From contig CAJUNN010000003.1 of NCBI GenBank assembly GCA_910587955.1, positions 62,001-126,000 on the forward strand: a stretch of 64,000 nucleotides of DNA, in the 5' to 3' direction. The DNA comes from an uncultured Lachnospiraceae bacterium. GTDB taxonomy: Bacteria; Bacillota; Clostridia; Lachnospirales; Lachnospiraceae. The notes under the pieces are model-generated. The model was not told the origin of the DNA and searched no databases. It saw only the letters and a program-made list of their open reading frames with translations. Shown here piece by piece: positions 34,900-44,080 of the stretch (position 1 is the stretch's first letter; every line of letters begins with the position of its first letter). A program made the position numbers and the translations under genes.

Positions 34900-35606
34900 C
34901 CGGTTCCCTCCAAACGGACAGGCACCTGATGAATGGCCTGAATCCGCTCCAGGTATCTTCCGCTCCGCTCCTCCAGGCACAAAGTAAAGCCTTCTACTTC
35001 TTCATCCACCACAAAAGAAGCCCATCTTTCTACTTTTCCGGGCTCTCCGTCCTCAAAAGAATCCTCCGTCAGGGCAGGCGTCCCGAAAGCCTCCTCATAA
35101 ATCTCCAGCCCCTGGTAATCCAGCTGGCAGTAATAATCCTCCCCGCACTGTATGTAGAGCTCCTTAAGTTTCATCTGTCCTGCTAAGGGGTCTTTGCATT
35201 CTCCCGTAATCTTCACGGCCACCAGCTTCTTTCCCTCGGGAAGCATCAGCTCCTCTTTCAAATCCTGCATCGGGATTCCCGGCCCCATTAAGGTGCGGGC
35301 CTCTCCCACCGTAAGGAGCAGGCCCTGCAGGGGAAATTCCTCCCCTGTCCCATGCTCTTCCAAATCCGCCTCATAAGCAAATGCCTGCTTTCTGGCAGCA
35401 TAATCCACATAAATCTCACTCAGCTGCCCAAGCAAAGTTCCGGCCGTTACGCATGCCGTAAAGACCAGGGCCGCAATCAAAGCGTACCTGCTGAGGGCAC
35501 GTGTTTCCTCTCGTTCCGCTTTTTCGGCATCGCTAAGCACCGATTCCAGATACTGCGGCCGGTACAGCTCCGACTCGCAGTATTCCTTATAATTTCCGCA
35601 GGCCAT
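34896..35606 (-). CDS. Unknown membrane protein, cassette copy 2a
   Basis: 236 residues. N-terminal cytoplasmic 40 residues with two cysteines (C3, C10) but no full zinc ribbon, one membrane helix (about 41-62), then the extracellular domain shared with copy 1a: LLLTVGEARTLM, GKKLVAVKITGE, YIQCGEDYYCQ and a closing HQVPVRLEGTG. Translationally coupled to copy 2b. The zinc ribbon of copy 1a is missing here. It follows after gpsA on the minus strand with a 27-base gap, so may be transcribed with it. Confidence 0.75.
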   Translation of the reverse strand: MACGNYKEYCESELYRPQYLESVLSDAEKAEREETRALSRYALIAALVFTACVTAGTLLGQLSEIYVDYAARKQAFAYEADLEEHGTGEEFPLQGLLLTVGEARTLMGPGIPMQDLKEELMLPEGKKLVAVKITGECKDPLAGQMKLKELYIQCGEDYYCQLDYQGLEIYEEAFGTPALTEDSFEDGEPGKVERWASFVVDEEVEGFTLCLEERSGRYLERIQAIHQVPVRLEGTG

Positions 35607-35633
35607 CCGGCACTCACCTCCCGCGATTTCCTT

Positions 35634-36644
35634 TTATCCCCAGGGCAGCAGGGGGTTTTCAATCTTTTTATCCCGCAGCATCAGGTCGTTTACGGCCTCC
35701 CGGGCCGGCTTATCCTCAAAAAGAACGGCATTGACCTGCTGGATGATGGGTATCTCCACATGGTATTTTTCCGCAAGCGCCACGGCAGCCTTGGCGGAAT
35801 ATACGCCCTCCACCACCATCTTAACTTCATCCATGGCCTCTCTCATGGTCTTTCCCTGTCCCATGAGATAACCGGCCTTCCGGTTGCGGCTGTGTACCGA
35901 CGCACAGGTAACAATCAGATCCCCGATGCCGGAAAGTCCGGTGAAAGTCTCCATGCGCCCGCCCATGGCCAGGCCCAGGCGGCTCATCTCCGCAATTCCC
36001 CGGGTAATGAGAGCTGCCTTGGTATTATCTCCGTAGCCCAGGCCGTCGGCAATTCCGGCCGCCAGGGCAATCACGTTTTTCAGGGCTCCGCCCAGTTCAA
36101 TCCCCAACATATCGGGACTGGTATAAACCCGGAATACCTGATTCATAAAAATATTCTGGATAAACTCCGCCGTCTTCCGGTCATGGGCGCCGGCCACCAC
36201 TGTGGTGGGAAGGCCGCGTCCCACCTCCTCCGCATGGCTGGGACCGGAAAGCACGGCTGCCCGGCAGGCAGGGATCTCCTCCTCAATAATATCCGTCAGG
36301 GTCATTAAGGTCCCTTCCTCAATACCTTTGGCCACGTTAACAATGATCTGGCCCTTTTCTACATAAGGAGCCATAGCGTGAGCCGTGCTTCTGGTAAAAG
36401 GCGAGGGAACGGCCAGCACCAGAAGTTCCGCCCCCCGGATGCTTTCTTCCAGATCTGTGGTAATCTTCATCTCCTCCGGAAGCTTTACCCCCGGAAGCTT
36501 ATCCAGATGCTCCCGCTTTTCGTTCAGCATCTTTACCTCCTGCTCCATAATCGACCAGAGGGTCACCTTGTGTCCGTTTCCGGAAAGCAGAAGGGACAGG
36601 GCCGTCCCCCAGCTTCCCGCTCCGATTACGCTTACATTTGCCAT
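35634..36644 (-). CDS. gpsA: Glycerol-3-phosphate dehydrogenase [NAD(P)+]
   Basis: Makes sn-glycerol-3-phosphate for phospholipids. 336 residues: SVIGAGSWGTALSLLLSGNG at the N-terminus, VNVAKGIEEGT, and the catalytic lysine region GGALKNVIALAAGIADGL. ATG 36644 has AAGGAG upstream; the frame to 36746 crosses a hairpin repeat and is rejected. In operon with plsY, next enzyme of the same pathway. Confidence 0.96.
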   Translation of the reverse strand: MANVSVIGAGSWGTALSLLLSGNGHKVTLWSIMEQEVKMLNEKREHLDKLPGVKLPEEMKITTDLEESIRGAELLVLAVPSPFTRSTAHAMAPYVEKGQIIVNVAKGIEEGTLMTLTDIIEEEIPACRAAVLSGPSHAEEVGRGLPTTVVAGAHDRKTAEFIQNIFMNQVFRVYTSPDMLGIELGGALKNVIALAAGIADGLGYGDNTKAALITRGIAEMSRLGLAMGGRMETFTGLSGIGDLIVTCASVHSRNRKAGYLMGQGKTMREAMDEVKMVVEGVYSAKAAVALAEKYHVEIPIIQQVNAVLFEDKPAREAVNDLMLRDKKIENPLLPWG

Positions 36645-36660
36645 GGCTTTGGATTCTCCT

Positions 36661-36808
36661 TTTTTAAGTTCCGCATCCGCCCTGTCCGCGCCCCTCCTTA
36701 GAACTGTTTCCGAACGCTTTCTGCGTCCGTAAACGGTTCTTGGCACGGCCTGGGCTTCTGCTGTTTTTTAAGTTCCGCATCCGCCCTGTCAGGGCTCCTG
36801 CTGTTTTT
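36661..36808. repeat. Modular hairpin repeat, copy C (plsY-gpsA gap), long plus short form
   Basis: On the minus strand a short form (CAGCAGGAGCCCTGACAGGG, then CGGATGCGGAACTTAAAAA) is followed directly by a full-length form ending in the same GGGCGGATGCGGAACTTAAA. The short form has a perfect GCCCTG/CAGGGC hairpin and appears to be the long form with its middle removed. The sequence fills almost the whole gap. Confidence 0.7.
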
Positions 36809-36812
36809 ATAG

Positions 36813-37463
36813 TTACTCTGCCTTCTCCCCGATCTTGCGCTCCGTCCCGGCCAGAAGCCTGCGGATATTCTCCCGGTGGCGCCAGAGGGCCATCACGGTA
36901 AGAAAGGCTGTAATCCCGTACAATTCCAGAAGGTGTCCCTGGGAAAGGCCCCAGCGGCCCTGTACCCCGTAAATGAGAACCCCGGCCATCAATTCAATCA
37001 CCACCAGAACAGAGCCCAGGGATACATACCGGGTAACTGCCACCGCTCCGGCAAAGGTGAAAGCCGCAATCACCGTCAGCAGGGGATCCAGGCTGAAAAA
37101 AAGGCCTGCGGTAGCCGCAATCCCCTTGCCGCCCTTAAATCCCAGGTAAAAAGGGAAATTGTGTCCCAGAATCACACCCAGAGACGCATACATGCCCAGC
37201 AGTACGCCCATCTGTTCTTCCGGGAACCCGGCACGCCCGGCAAAGAGCGCCCGCACCAGCCACACGGCGAACACGCACTTAAAGCAATCCCCCAGAAAGG
37301 TTACTGCCCCTGCTTTTTTCCCCAGTGTCCGCAGGGCATTGGTAGTCCCTGCATTGCCGCTTCCATGATCCCGGATATCGATTCCGTTCATCCTTCCATA
37401 AAGATAGCTGGTCTGAAACAAACCAAACACATATCCAATCAGAATACAGGCTGCGCGTACCAT
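36813..37463 (-). CDS. plsY: Glycerol-3-phosphate acyltransferase PlsY
   Basis: Membrane enzyme that moves an acyl group from acyl-phosphate to glycerol-3-phosphate, making lysophosphatidate. 216 residues, about five to seven helices. Conserved motifs: DIRDHGSGNAGTTNALRTLG, HNFPFYLGFKGGKGIA and the C-terminal ALWRHRENIRRLLAGTE. Lies 4 bases after der. Confidence 0.96.
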   Translation of the reverse strand: MVRAACILIGYVFGLFQTSYLYGRMNGIDIRDHGSGNAGTTNALRTLGKKAGAVTFLGDCFKCVFAVWLVRALFAGRAGFPEEQMGVLLGMYASLGVILGHNFPFYLGFKGGKGIAATAGLFFSLDPLLTVIAAFTFAGAVAVTRYVSLGSVLVVIELMAGVLIYGVQGRWGLSQGHLLELYGITAFLTVMALWRHRENIRRLLAGTERKIGEKAE

Positions 37464-37467
37464 AATC

Positions 37468-38793
37468 CTAACTCTTCTCCCCTCTCTCCCGAATCAGAAA
37501 TTTCAGCGATGTACCCTTAAAGCCGAAGGCCTCCCGGATCTTATTTTCCAGATACCGGGTATAAGAAAAGTGCATCAGTTCCTTATCATTGACAAAAATC
37601 ACAAACGTAGGCGGTTTCACGGCCACCTGGGTAATATAGTAAAGCTTCAGCCGCTTGCCCTTATCTGAGGGCGGCTGCTGCAAGGCCACGGCCTCCGTCA
37701 TAATCTCATTGAGAACGCCGGTGGATACCCGCAGGTTCTGGTTCTGAATCACCATATCAATGCGGTCAAACAGCTTGGGAAGCCGCTGTCCCGTCACGGC
37801 CGAGATAAACATCAGCTCCGCGTAGGGCATATAAGAAAGGGTAGTGCGGATCCGGCTGGTGTATTCATAGATGGTCTTGTCGTTCTTTTCAATGGCATCC
37901 CACTTATTTACGGCAATGATCATGCCCTTGCCGCGCTCGTGGGCGATTCCCGCAATCTTGGCGTCCTGCTCGGTCACGCCCTCCAGGGCGTCAATCACCA
38001 GTACTACCACATCGGCCCGCTCTACGGCCGTTACCGTGCGGATAATGCTGTAACGCTCCAGTTCCTCCTTGATCCGGCTCTTTCTGCGCAAGCCAGCCGT
38101 ATCAATAAACACATACTCTTTCCCGTCGTGGCGCACATTGGTGTCGATGGCATCCCGGGTAGTCCCCGCAATGTCGGACACAATCACCCGGTTTTCCCCT
38201 ATGAGCCTGTTGATAATGGAAGACTTTCCTACATTCGGTTTCCCCACAATGGCTATCTTGGGCCGCTCGTCCTCTTCCTCCTCGGCGTCCCGCCGGGGGA
38301 AATGCTTCACCACCTCATCCAGCATATCCCCGATGCCGAGACGGGAGGCTGCGGAAACGGGAATGGGATCCCCGATTCCCAGATTGTAAAACTCATACAC
38401 GTCGGGCATAAATTTCTCAAAGCTGTCCACCTTGTTCACAACCAGAAGCACCGGCTTTCTGGAACGGCGCAGCATATCCGCCACCTTGGAATCCGCATCC
38501 ACCAGCCCCTGGCGCACATCCGTCAAAAACACAATCACATCCGCCGTATCAATGGCGATCCGGGCCTGCTCCCGCATCTGTGCCAGGATCACGTCGCTGC
38601 TGTCCGGTTCGATGCCCCCTGTGTCAATCAATGTAAAATGGTAATCCAGCCAGGTAACGTCTGCATAAATCCGGTCTCTGGTCACACCCGGCGTATCTTT
38701 TACAATCGAAATATTTTCTCCCGCCAAGCCGTTGAACAGGGTGGATTTTCCCACATTGGGACGCCCCACAATGGCTACTATCGGTTTGCTCAT
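37468..38793 (-). CDS. der: Ribosome biogenesis GTPase Der (EngA)
   Basis: 441 residues with two GTPase domains in tandem: G1 GRPNVGKSTLF (start) and GKPNVGKSSII (near 183), G3 DTGG and DTAG, G4 NKVD and NKWD, and a C-terminal KH-like domain. Needed for assembly of the 50S subunit. The ATG overlaps the stop of the DUF512 gene (ATGA). Confidence 0.97.
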   Translation of the reverse strand: MSKPIVAIVGRPNVGKSTLFNGLAGENISIVKDTPGVTRDRIYADVTWLDYHFTLIDTGGIEPDSSDVILAQMREQARIAIDTADVIVFLTDVRQGLVDADSKVADMLRRSRKPVLLVVNKVDSFEKFMPDVYEFYNLGIGDPIPVSAASRLGIGDMLDEVVKHFPRRDAEEEEDERPKIAIVGKPNVGKSSIINRLIGENRVIVSDIAGTTRDAIDTNVRHDGKEYVFIDTAGLRRKSRIKEELERYSIIRTVTAVERADVVVLVIDALEGVTEQDAKIAGIAHERGKGMIIAVNKWDAIEKNDKTIYEYTSRIRTTLSYMPYAELMFISAVTGQRLPKLFDRIDMVIQNQNLRVSTGVLNEIMTEAVALQQPPSDKGKRLKLYYITQVAVKPPTFVIFVNDKELMHFSYTRYLENKIREAFGFKGTSLKFLIRERGEKS

Positions 38794-40133
38794 ATCATTT
38801 CTCCTCTTTCTGACTGCCCCCGCTCTCCAAGCACTGCCTCCAAAAGGGCTTTTCCGTCTGATTTTACAATAGTTACGGGCACTTGTAAAGCCCTGGAAAG
38901 CTCTTCCAGCGTCATATCATCCAAAAAAACATCTTCCCCCCGTTTAAACATATGTTCCGTGAGAAGAAGCTCTTCCCCCAAAATTTTCCCGCAAAGTGCG
39001 CTTTTTAAATCTTGTCCGGTCAGAAGTCCCGCCACAGTAATGGACTCTCCGAAAAAGCGGTTCTCTATGGGATAAATGCGGATCCTGACGCCCAGATATT
39101 TCTCCTTCATGCCCTTTAACTCCTCTTCCAGAATGGGAGCCGCCAGTTTTCCGGTGGCAATGGAAACTTCCCGCTTCCGGCCGTCCCCCGGACGCTGCGC
39201 CAAAGCCTTTGACAGCTCTTCCTTCAAAAGGCGCACCATGCCTACGCCGTTTTCCAGCTGGAGATACCCGTCATACGTCTCCTCCCCCGGGATCCTGTGC
39301 CCCGCCAGAAGATACCACTCGTCCCCGGCATGGATAAAATGGGTCCCGTGCTGCCGGTAAAGCCGTTCCTGCCAGCCGTGAATCTGATCAAGCACCCGGA
39401 TCGCATCCTCCCTGGTAAAGGGTTCTAAGGAATACAGCCCCTCCCGGTGGCATGTGAGCCCCACGGGAACTACGGAAACACTTTGCAGATAAGGAAGAAA
39501 ACCGGCCAGATCCCGGATGGTTCTCTCCAGCTCCTCTCCGTCATTTAACCCCTTGCAGAGTACAATCTGCCCGTTCATGGTGATGCCGGCCTTAAAGAGC
39601 CGTTTTGCTTTCTCAAGGGCCTCTCCCGCAAACCGGTTGTTCAGCATCCGGCAGCGAAGTCCGGGATTGGTCGTCTGGAAGGAGATGTTTACAGGCTCCA
39701 GACGGTAACGGATGATCCGATCCACATCTTCCCCGCTCATATTGGTAAGGGTTACATAATTCCCCTGGAGAAAGGAGAGCCGGGAGTCGTCGTCCTTAAA
39801 ATACAGGGTATCCCGCATTCCTTTGGGAAGCTGATCGATAAAGCAGAAGACACACTTGTTCCTGCAGGACCGGTAATCGTCCATGAGGCCGTTTTCAAAC
39901 TCAATCCCCAGATCTTCTTCAAACTCCTTCTCAATCTCCAGTTCCCACTCTTCCCCGTCCGCCTTGCGGACGCAAATCTCCAGATATTCCTCGTTCGTAA
40001 GATAGCGGTAGTCAAAAATATCCTGCACGCGCTGTCCGCCTACGCTCAGCAGCACGTCTCCCGCTTCCAATTCCAATTCCTCTGCAATGCTGCCCGGCAG
40101 TACCCGGGCAATGGTATGTTCCTTCTGATTCAT
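38790..40133 (-). CDS. DUF512-family radical SAM protein with PDZ-like domain
   Basis: 447 residues. N-terminal PDZ-like segment (ARVLPGSIAEELELEAGDVL), then the iron-sulphur motif CRNKCVFCFIDQ (CxxxCxxC, radical SAM type), YVTLTNMSGEDVDRII, and the C-terminal DUF512 domain from about residue 225. Found next to der in most Clostridia; function unknown, perhaps linked to RNA or ribosome maturation because of that neighbour. It is coupled to der by a 4-base overlap. Confidence 0.88.
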   Translation of the reverse strand: MNQKEHTIARVLPGSIAEELELEAGDVLLSVGGQRVQDIFDYRYLTNEEYLEICVRKADGEEWELEIEKEFEEDLGIEFENGLMDDYRSCRNKCVFCFIDQLPKGMRDTLYFKDDDSRLSFLQGNYVTLTNMSGEDVDRIIRYRLEPVNISFQTTNPGLRCRMLNNRFAGEALEKAKRLFKAGITMNGQIVLCKGLNDGEELERTIRDLAGFLPYLQSVSVVPVGLTCHREGLYSLEPFTREDAIRVLDQIHGWQERLYRQHGTHFIHAGDEWYLLAGHRIPGEETYDGYLQLENGVGMVRLLKEELSKALAQRPGDGRKREVSIATGKLAAPILEEELKGMKEKYLGVRIRIYPIENRFFGESITVAGLLTGQDLKSALCGKILGEELLLTEHMFKRGEDVFLDDMTLEELSRALQVPVTIVKSDGKALLEAVLGERGQSERGEMI

Positions 40134-40192
40134 AAATGTTCCAGCTCCTTCTTAGAAACAGCATAACCGATCCAAAAATAAAAAGCAATCTC

Positions 40193-40222
40193 TTGACGTT
40201 CCACCCTGTAAAATGGTATAAA
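40193..40222 (+). promoter_or_regulatory. Promoter for prs
   Basis: TTGACG (40193-40198), 18 bases, TATAAA (40217-40222), about 53 bases before the prs start, in the gap shared with the divergent DUF512 gene. Confidence 0.7.
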
Positions 40223-40275
40223 TTTAGTATACGGCATTTTTCCCGAAAATGCCCTTACACTTGGAGGATAATTAC

Positions 40276-41445
40276 ATGTCAGGAATCAATCAGTTCGACA
40301 ACATTTTACCTGTGGCACGCCTGAAAATCGCGGCCCTGGACAGTTGCCTGGACTTTGCAGCAAAAGTAGATCAATATCTGGTGAACTTCCGCAGGAAAGC
40401 CAACACCCAGCACCGGGACAACATCCATTTCCAGGAATACGCCCAGGATTCCTATCTGGTCAAATGTTCCTGCCCCCGCTTCGGAACGGGGGAAGCCAAG
40501 GGACGCTATGAGGAATCCGTCCGCGGAAGCGATCTTTTTATTATGGTAGATGTCTGCAACTACAGCCTCACCTATACCGTCTGCGGCCATTTAAACCACA
40601 TGTCCCCGGACGATCATTTTCAGGATTTAAAGCGCATGATCTCAGCGGCCACCGGCAAGGCTCACCGGATTAACGTGGTGATTCCCTTCCTTTATGAAGG
40701 GAGACAGCACCGCCGGACCAACCGGGAATCCCTAGACTGCGCCATCGCCCTTCAGGAGCTGCAGAATATGGGCGTATCCAATATTATCACCTTTGATGCC
40801 CACGATCCCAGGGTGCAGAACGCCATTCCCTTAAGCGGTTTTGACAATTTCCAGCCTCCCTACCAGTTTATCAAAGCCCTTTTGCGGGCAGAGCCGGATT
40901 TAAAAGTGGACAACGAACATTTGATGATCATCTCTCCCGACGAGGGAGCCATGGAGCGGGCCGTGTATTTCTCCAATGTCCTGGGCATTGACTTAGGCAT
41001 GTTCTACAAGCGCCGGGACTATTCCACGGTGGTAAACGGAAAGAATCCCATCGTAGCCCACGAATTTCTGGGGGATTCCCTGGAGGGCAAGGACGTGATC
41101 ATCATCGACGATATGATTTCCTCCGGCGGGAGCATGCTGGACGTGGCAAAACAGATGAAAGAGCGGGGCGCAAAGAATGTCTATATCTGCTGCACCTTCG
41201 GCCTGTTTACCGACGGTCTTGCCATGTTTGACGAATACTATGAGAAAGGCTATATCACCCGGGTAGTAACCACAAACCTGAACTACCGTCCGGCGGAACT
41301 TCTTGAGAAGCCTTATTATCTGGAGGCCGATATGACCAAATTTATGGCTACCATCATCGACACCCTGAATCACGACACACCGGTGGGACGCATCAACGAT
41401 CCCACAAAGAAAATCCGCAAAATGATTGCAAAACATTCCATCTAA
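40276..41445 (+). CDS. prs: Ribose-phosphate pyrophosphokinase (long clostridial type)
   Basis: Makes PRPP. 389 residues, longer than the usual 315; an N-terminal extension of about 50 residues and internal insertions are typical of this clostridial subtype. The PRPP loop is VIIIDDMISSGGSMLD and the ATP-side segment includes DAHDPRVQNAIPL. ATG 40276 has TTGGAGG upstream; the frame from 40249 lacks a site. Confidence 0.92.
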   Translation: MSGINQFDNILPVARLKIAALDSCLDFAAKVDQYLVNFRRKANTQHRDNIHFQEYAQDSYLVKCSCPRFGTGEAKGRYEESVRGSDLFIMVDVCNYSLTYTVCGHLNHMSPDDHFQDLKRMISAATGKAHRINVVIPFLYEGRQHRRTNRESLDCAIALQELQNMGVSNIITFDAHDPRVQNAIPLSGFDNFQPPYQFIKALLRAEPDLKVDNEHLMIISPDEGAMERAVYFSNVLGIDLGMFYKRRDYSTVVNGKNPIVAHEFLGDSLEGKDVIIIDDMISSGGSMLDVAKQMKERGAKNVYICCTFGLFTDGLAMFDEYYEKGYITRVVTTNLNYRPAELLEKPYYLEADMTKFMATIIDTLNHDTPVGRINDPTKKIRKMIAKHSI

Positions 41446-41528
41446 CGGGAAAGACTTAACAATAGGGGTGGGTCTGTTGTAACGAAAGACAGCAGCCCCG
41501 CTCCTTTTGCATATTTAGGGAAAGGCAG

Positions 41529-42140
41529 ATGAAAGCTATGAAAATCCTGGCTATTTCCGATGTGGAATCCCGGTATCTCTGGGATGATTTCAGCAAAGAA
41601 AAGTTAAAAGAGATCGATCTGATCCTCTCCTGTGGGGATTTAAGCCCCCTGTACCTCTCCTTTCTGGCCACCTTTTTCCAGGGTCCGGTGCTGTACGTCC
41701 ACGGCAATCACGACGCCGTCTACCAAAGCTCCCCCCCTTACGGCTGTATCTGCGTCGAGGATCAAATCTACGAGCACAAGGGAATCCGCATTCTGGGACT
41801 GGGGGGATCCATGCGGTATAAGGAAGGCCCCCACCAATACACGGAAGCCCAGATGAACTTCCGCATCCGGAAGCTCTGGTATCAGCTCCGCCGCCACAAA
41901 GGCTTTGATATTCTTCTGACCCACGCTCCGGCCTTGGGCCTGAACGACGAAGAAAACCTGCCTCACCGGGGATTCCAAGGCTTCTTGCGGCTCATGGACC
42001 GCTACGCTCCCGCCTATTTTGTACACGGCCACATCCATATGTCTTACGGCTACCGCATTCCCCGGGTATGCACTTACCAAAATACTACCGTCATCAACGC
42101 CTACGAACGGACGGTATTTGAAATTCCGGATCAAAAATAA
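41529..42140 (+). CDS. Metallophosphoesterase
   Basis: 203 residues, calcineurin-like fold: LAISDVESRYLW (DxE where DxH is usual), SCGDLSPLY (GD), VHGNHDAVY (GNHD), a histidine in LLTHAPALG, and FVHGHIHMSYG (GHxH). All motifs but the first histidine are standard. Substrate unknown. Starts 83 bases after prs and 17 bases before the BMP gene, likely one operon. Confidence 0.85.
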   Translation: MKAMKILAISDVESRYLWDDFSKEKLKEIDLILSCGDLSPLYLSFLATFFQGPVLYVHGNHDAVYQSSPPYGCICVEDQIYEHKGIRILGLGGSMRYKEGPHQYTEAQMNFRIRKLWYQLRRHKGFDILLTHAPALGLNDEENLPHRGFQGFLRLMDRYAPAYFVHGHIHMSYGYRIPRVCTYQNTTVINAYERTVFEIPDQK

Positions 42141-42157
42141 CCCACAAGGAGGTTCTT

Positions 42158-44080
42158 ATGGAAGCTTACAGCAAAGCCAGAAAACTGGCGCAAAAAGCCT
42201 ACCGTACCGCTCTGATGAAAGGAAACTATCCCTACCTGCAGGTTTTGGACGAAATACTTTCTTTTACAAAAACAGCCTCTGAGGTCAGCCTGGGGCTGGT
42301 GGAAATCCCTCTGGAGCTTATCGCCGGAACAAAGACTGCCGGACGCACCACGGCTTTCTCCAACAATTTCCTGCCTCTTCTGCCGGAAACCTCGGAATTT
42401 GCCTCCAAGTGGATTGCCCTCTACCGGGCCCACTTAGACGAGGGCATCCGGGATCCCATTACGGCCTGCGAGTTTATGAACCGCTTTTACGTCATTGAGG
42501 GAAATAAGAGGGTCAGCGTATTGAAATATTCGGGAGCCGTTAGCATCACCGGGCGGGTCACGCGGATTCTGCCGGAGCGCAGCGACTCCAAGGAGGTGCG
42601 CGTCTATTATGAATTCCTGGATTTTTACCAGAAAACCGCCGTTAACTACCTCTGGTTCAGCGAGGAAGGCAGCTTTAAACGTCTGTTCAAGCTTCTGGGA
42701 AAGGACCCGGCGCAGGTGTGGACAGACGACGAAAAGCTGGATTTCCACTCCTCCTACATTCATTTCACTGACGTTTTTGAAGAAAAAGGCGGGCGCAGGC
42801 TCTCCCTGACCCCCGGCGACGCCTTTCTCCTATACCTGGACGTATACGGCTACGAGGGATTCTGGGAGAAATCCTACAGCCAGATCCGCACGGAAATGGA
42901 AAAGCTCTGGAAAGAATTCCAGATTTACCCTGCCAAACACCCGGTGGAGCTGAGTATGCAGCCCGGCGCAAAGACCGGCAAGCCGGTCTTAAGAAGCCTT
43001 CTCCCCGTTCCTTCCGCTCCCCTTAAGATTGCCTTTCTCCACGACAAGACAGCCAGCGCCTCCAGCTGGACATACGGTCACGAGCTGGGGCGCCAGCACC
43101 TCAATGAAGTGTTTGACGACGAGATTGAAACCGTCTCCCTGGAAAACATCAATACGGAGGAACAAGGGCTCTCTGCCATCCAGGAAGCCGTCGCCCATGG
43201 AAGCCAGGTGATTTTCACCACTACCCCGAAGCTTCTGGGGGCCAGCATCAAGGCTGCCCTTTTGTACCCGGATACCAAGATTTTAAACTGTTCCCTGCAC
43301 ACCTACAGCGGACACTTGCGGACCTATTACGGAAGGCTTTATGAGGGCAAATTCCTCATCGGGGCTATTGCCGGCATTTTAACCGACACCCTAAGGATCG
43401 GATACCTGGCCGACTACCCCATCTTCGGCACCATTGCCAATATCAATGCCTTCGCCCTGGGCGTAAAGATGACCAATCCCCAGGCCAAGGTGCACCTGGA
43501 GTGGTCCTCCAAACAGGGTACGAACCCGGAAGAAGCCTTCCGGGATCCGGACATTTCCTACGTGTCCGGCCGGGACTTTATCGCTCCCGAACGGGCTTCC
43601 CGCAGGTTCGGGCTCTACGATATCCGAAGCGGTGAGGGAATCCACATAGCCTCCTCTATCTGGCACTGGGGGAAATTTTACGAACGTATTGTCCGGGAAA
43701 TCCTGGACGGCGCCTGGAAGAAAAAGGATGAAAAGACCATCAATTACTGGTGGGGCATCTCCTCGGGCATGATCGACGTGATCTGCTCCAAAAACCTTCC
43801 CTCCGGGGCCGGCTGGCTCGTGGAGCTGATCAAACGGGAGATTGCCGCAGGCTACAATCCCTTTTCCGGCCCCATCTATGCCCAGGACGGCACCCAGAAG
43901 AATAAGGAAGGCCAAAGCCTCTCTCCCGAGGCCATTATTACCATGGACTGGCTCCTGGACAATGTGGAAGGGGAGATTCCCTGCATCGGCACCTTAAAGG
44001 AGGAAGCACGGCCTATGGTACTGCTCCAGGGGATCCCTGCATTTAACGGATCCGCGGCAGATTCCACCGGTACCGCATAG
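42158..44080 (+). CDS. Cytosolic BMP-domain protein with ParB-like N-terminal motif
   Basis: 640 residues with no signal peptide or membrane helix. Residues 1-285 contain RFYVIEGNKRVSVLKYSGA (about 109-127), reminiscent of the ParB/Srx-type EGNKR motif. From about 288 there is a BMP/PnrA nucleoside-binding domain (PLKIAFLHDKTASASSWTYG, GAIAGILTDTLRIGYLADYP, GLYDIRSGEGI). BMP proteins normally are exported lipoproteins that feed an ABC importer; no importer genes are near. A role as an internal nucleoside or nucleotide sensor near prs is a guess. The 3' end overlaps the convergent TRIC gene by 38 bases. Confidence 0.75.
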   Translation: MEAYSKARKLAQKAYRTALMKGNYPYLQVLDEILSFTKTASEVSLGLVEIPLELIAGTKTAGRTTAFSNNFLPLLPETSEFASKWIALYRAHLDEGIRDPITACEFMNRFYVIEGNKRVSVLKYSGAVSITGRVTRILPERSDSKEVRVYYEFLDFYQKTAVNYLWFSEEGSFKRLFKLLGKDPAQVWTDDEKLDFHSSYIHFTDVFEEKGGRRLSLTPGDAFLLYLDVYGYEGFWEKSYSQIRTEMEKLWKEFQIYPAKHPVELSMQPGAKTGKPVLRSLLPVPSAPLKIAFLHDKTASASSWTYGHELGRQHLNEVFDDEIETVSLENINTEEQGLSAIQEAVAHGSQVIFTTTPKLLGASIKAALLYPDTKILNCSLHTYSGHLRTYYGRLYEGKFLIGAIAGILTDTLRIGYLADYPIFGTIANINAFALGVKMTNPQAKVHLEWSSKQGTNPEEAFRDPDISYVSGRDFIAPERASRRFGLYDIRSGEGIHIASSIWHWGKFYERIVREILDGAWKKKDEKTINYWWGISSGMIDVICSKNLPSGAGWLVELIKREIAAGYNPFSGPIYAQDGTQKNKEGQSLSPEAIITMDWLLDNVEGEIPCIGTLKEEARPMVLLQGIPAFNGSAADSTGTA

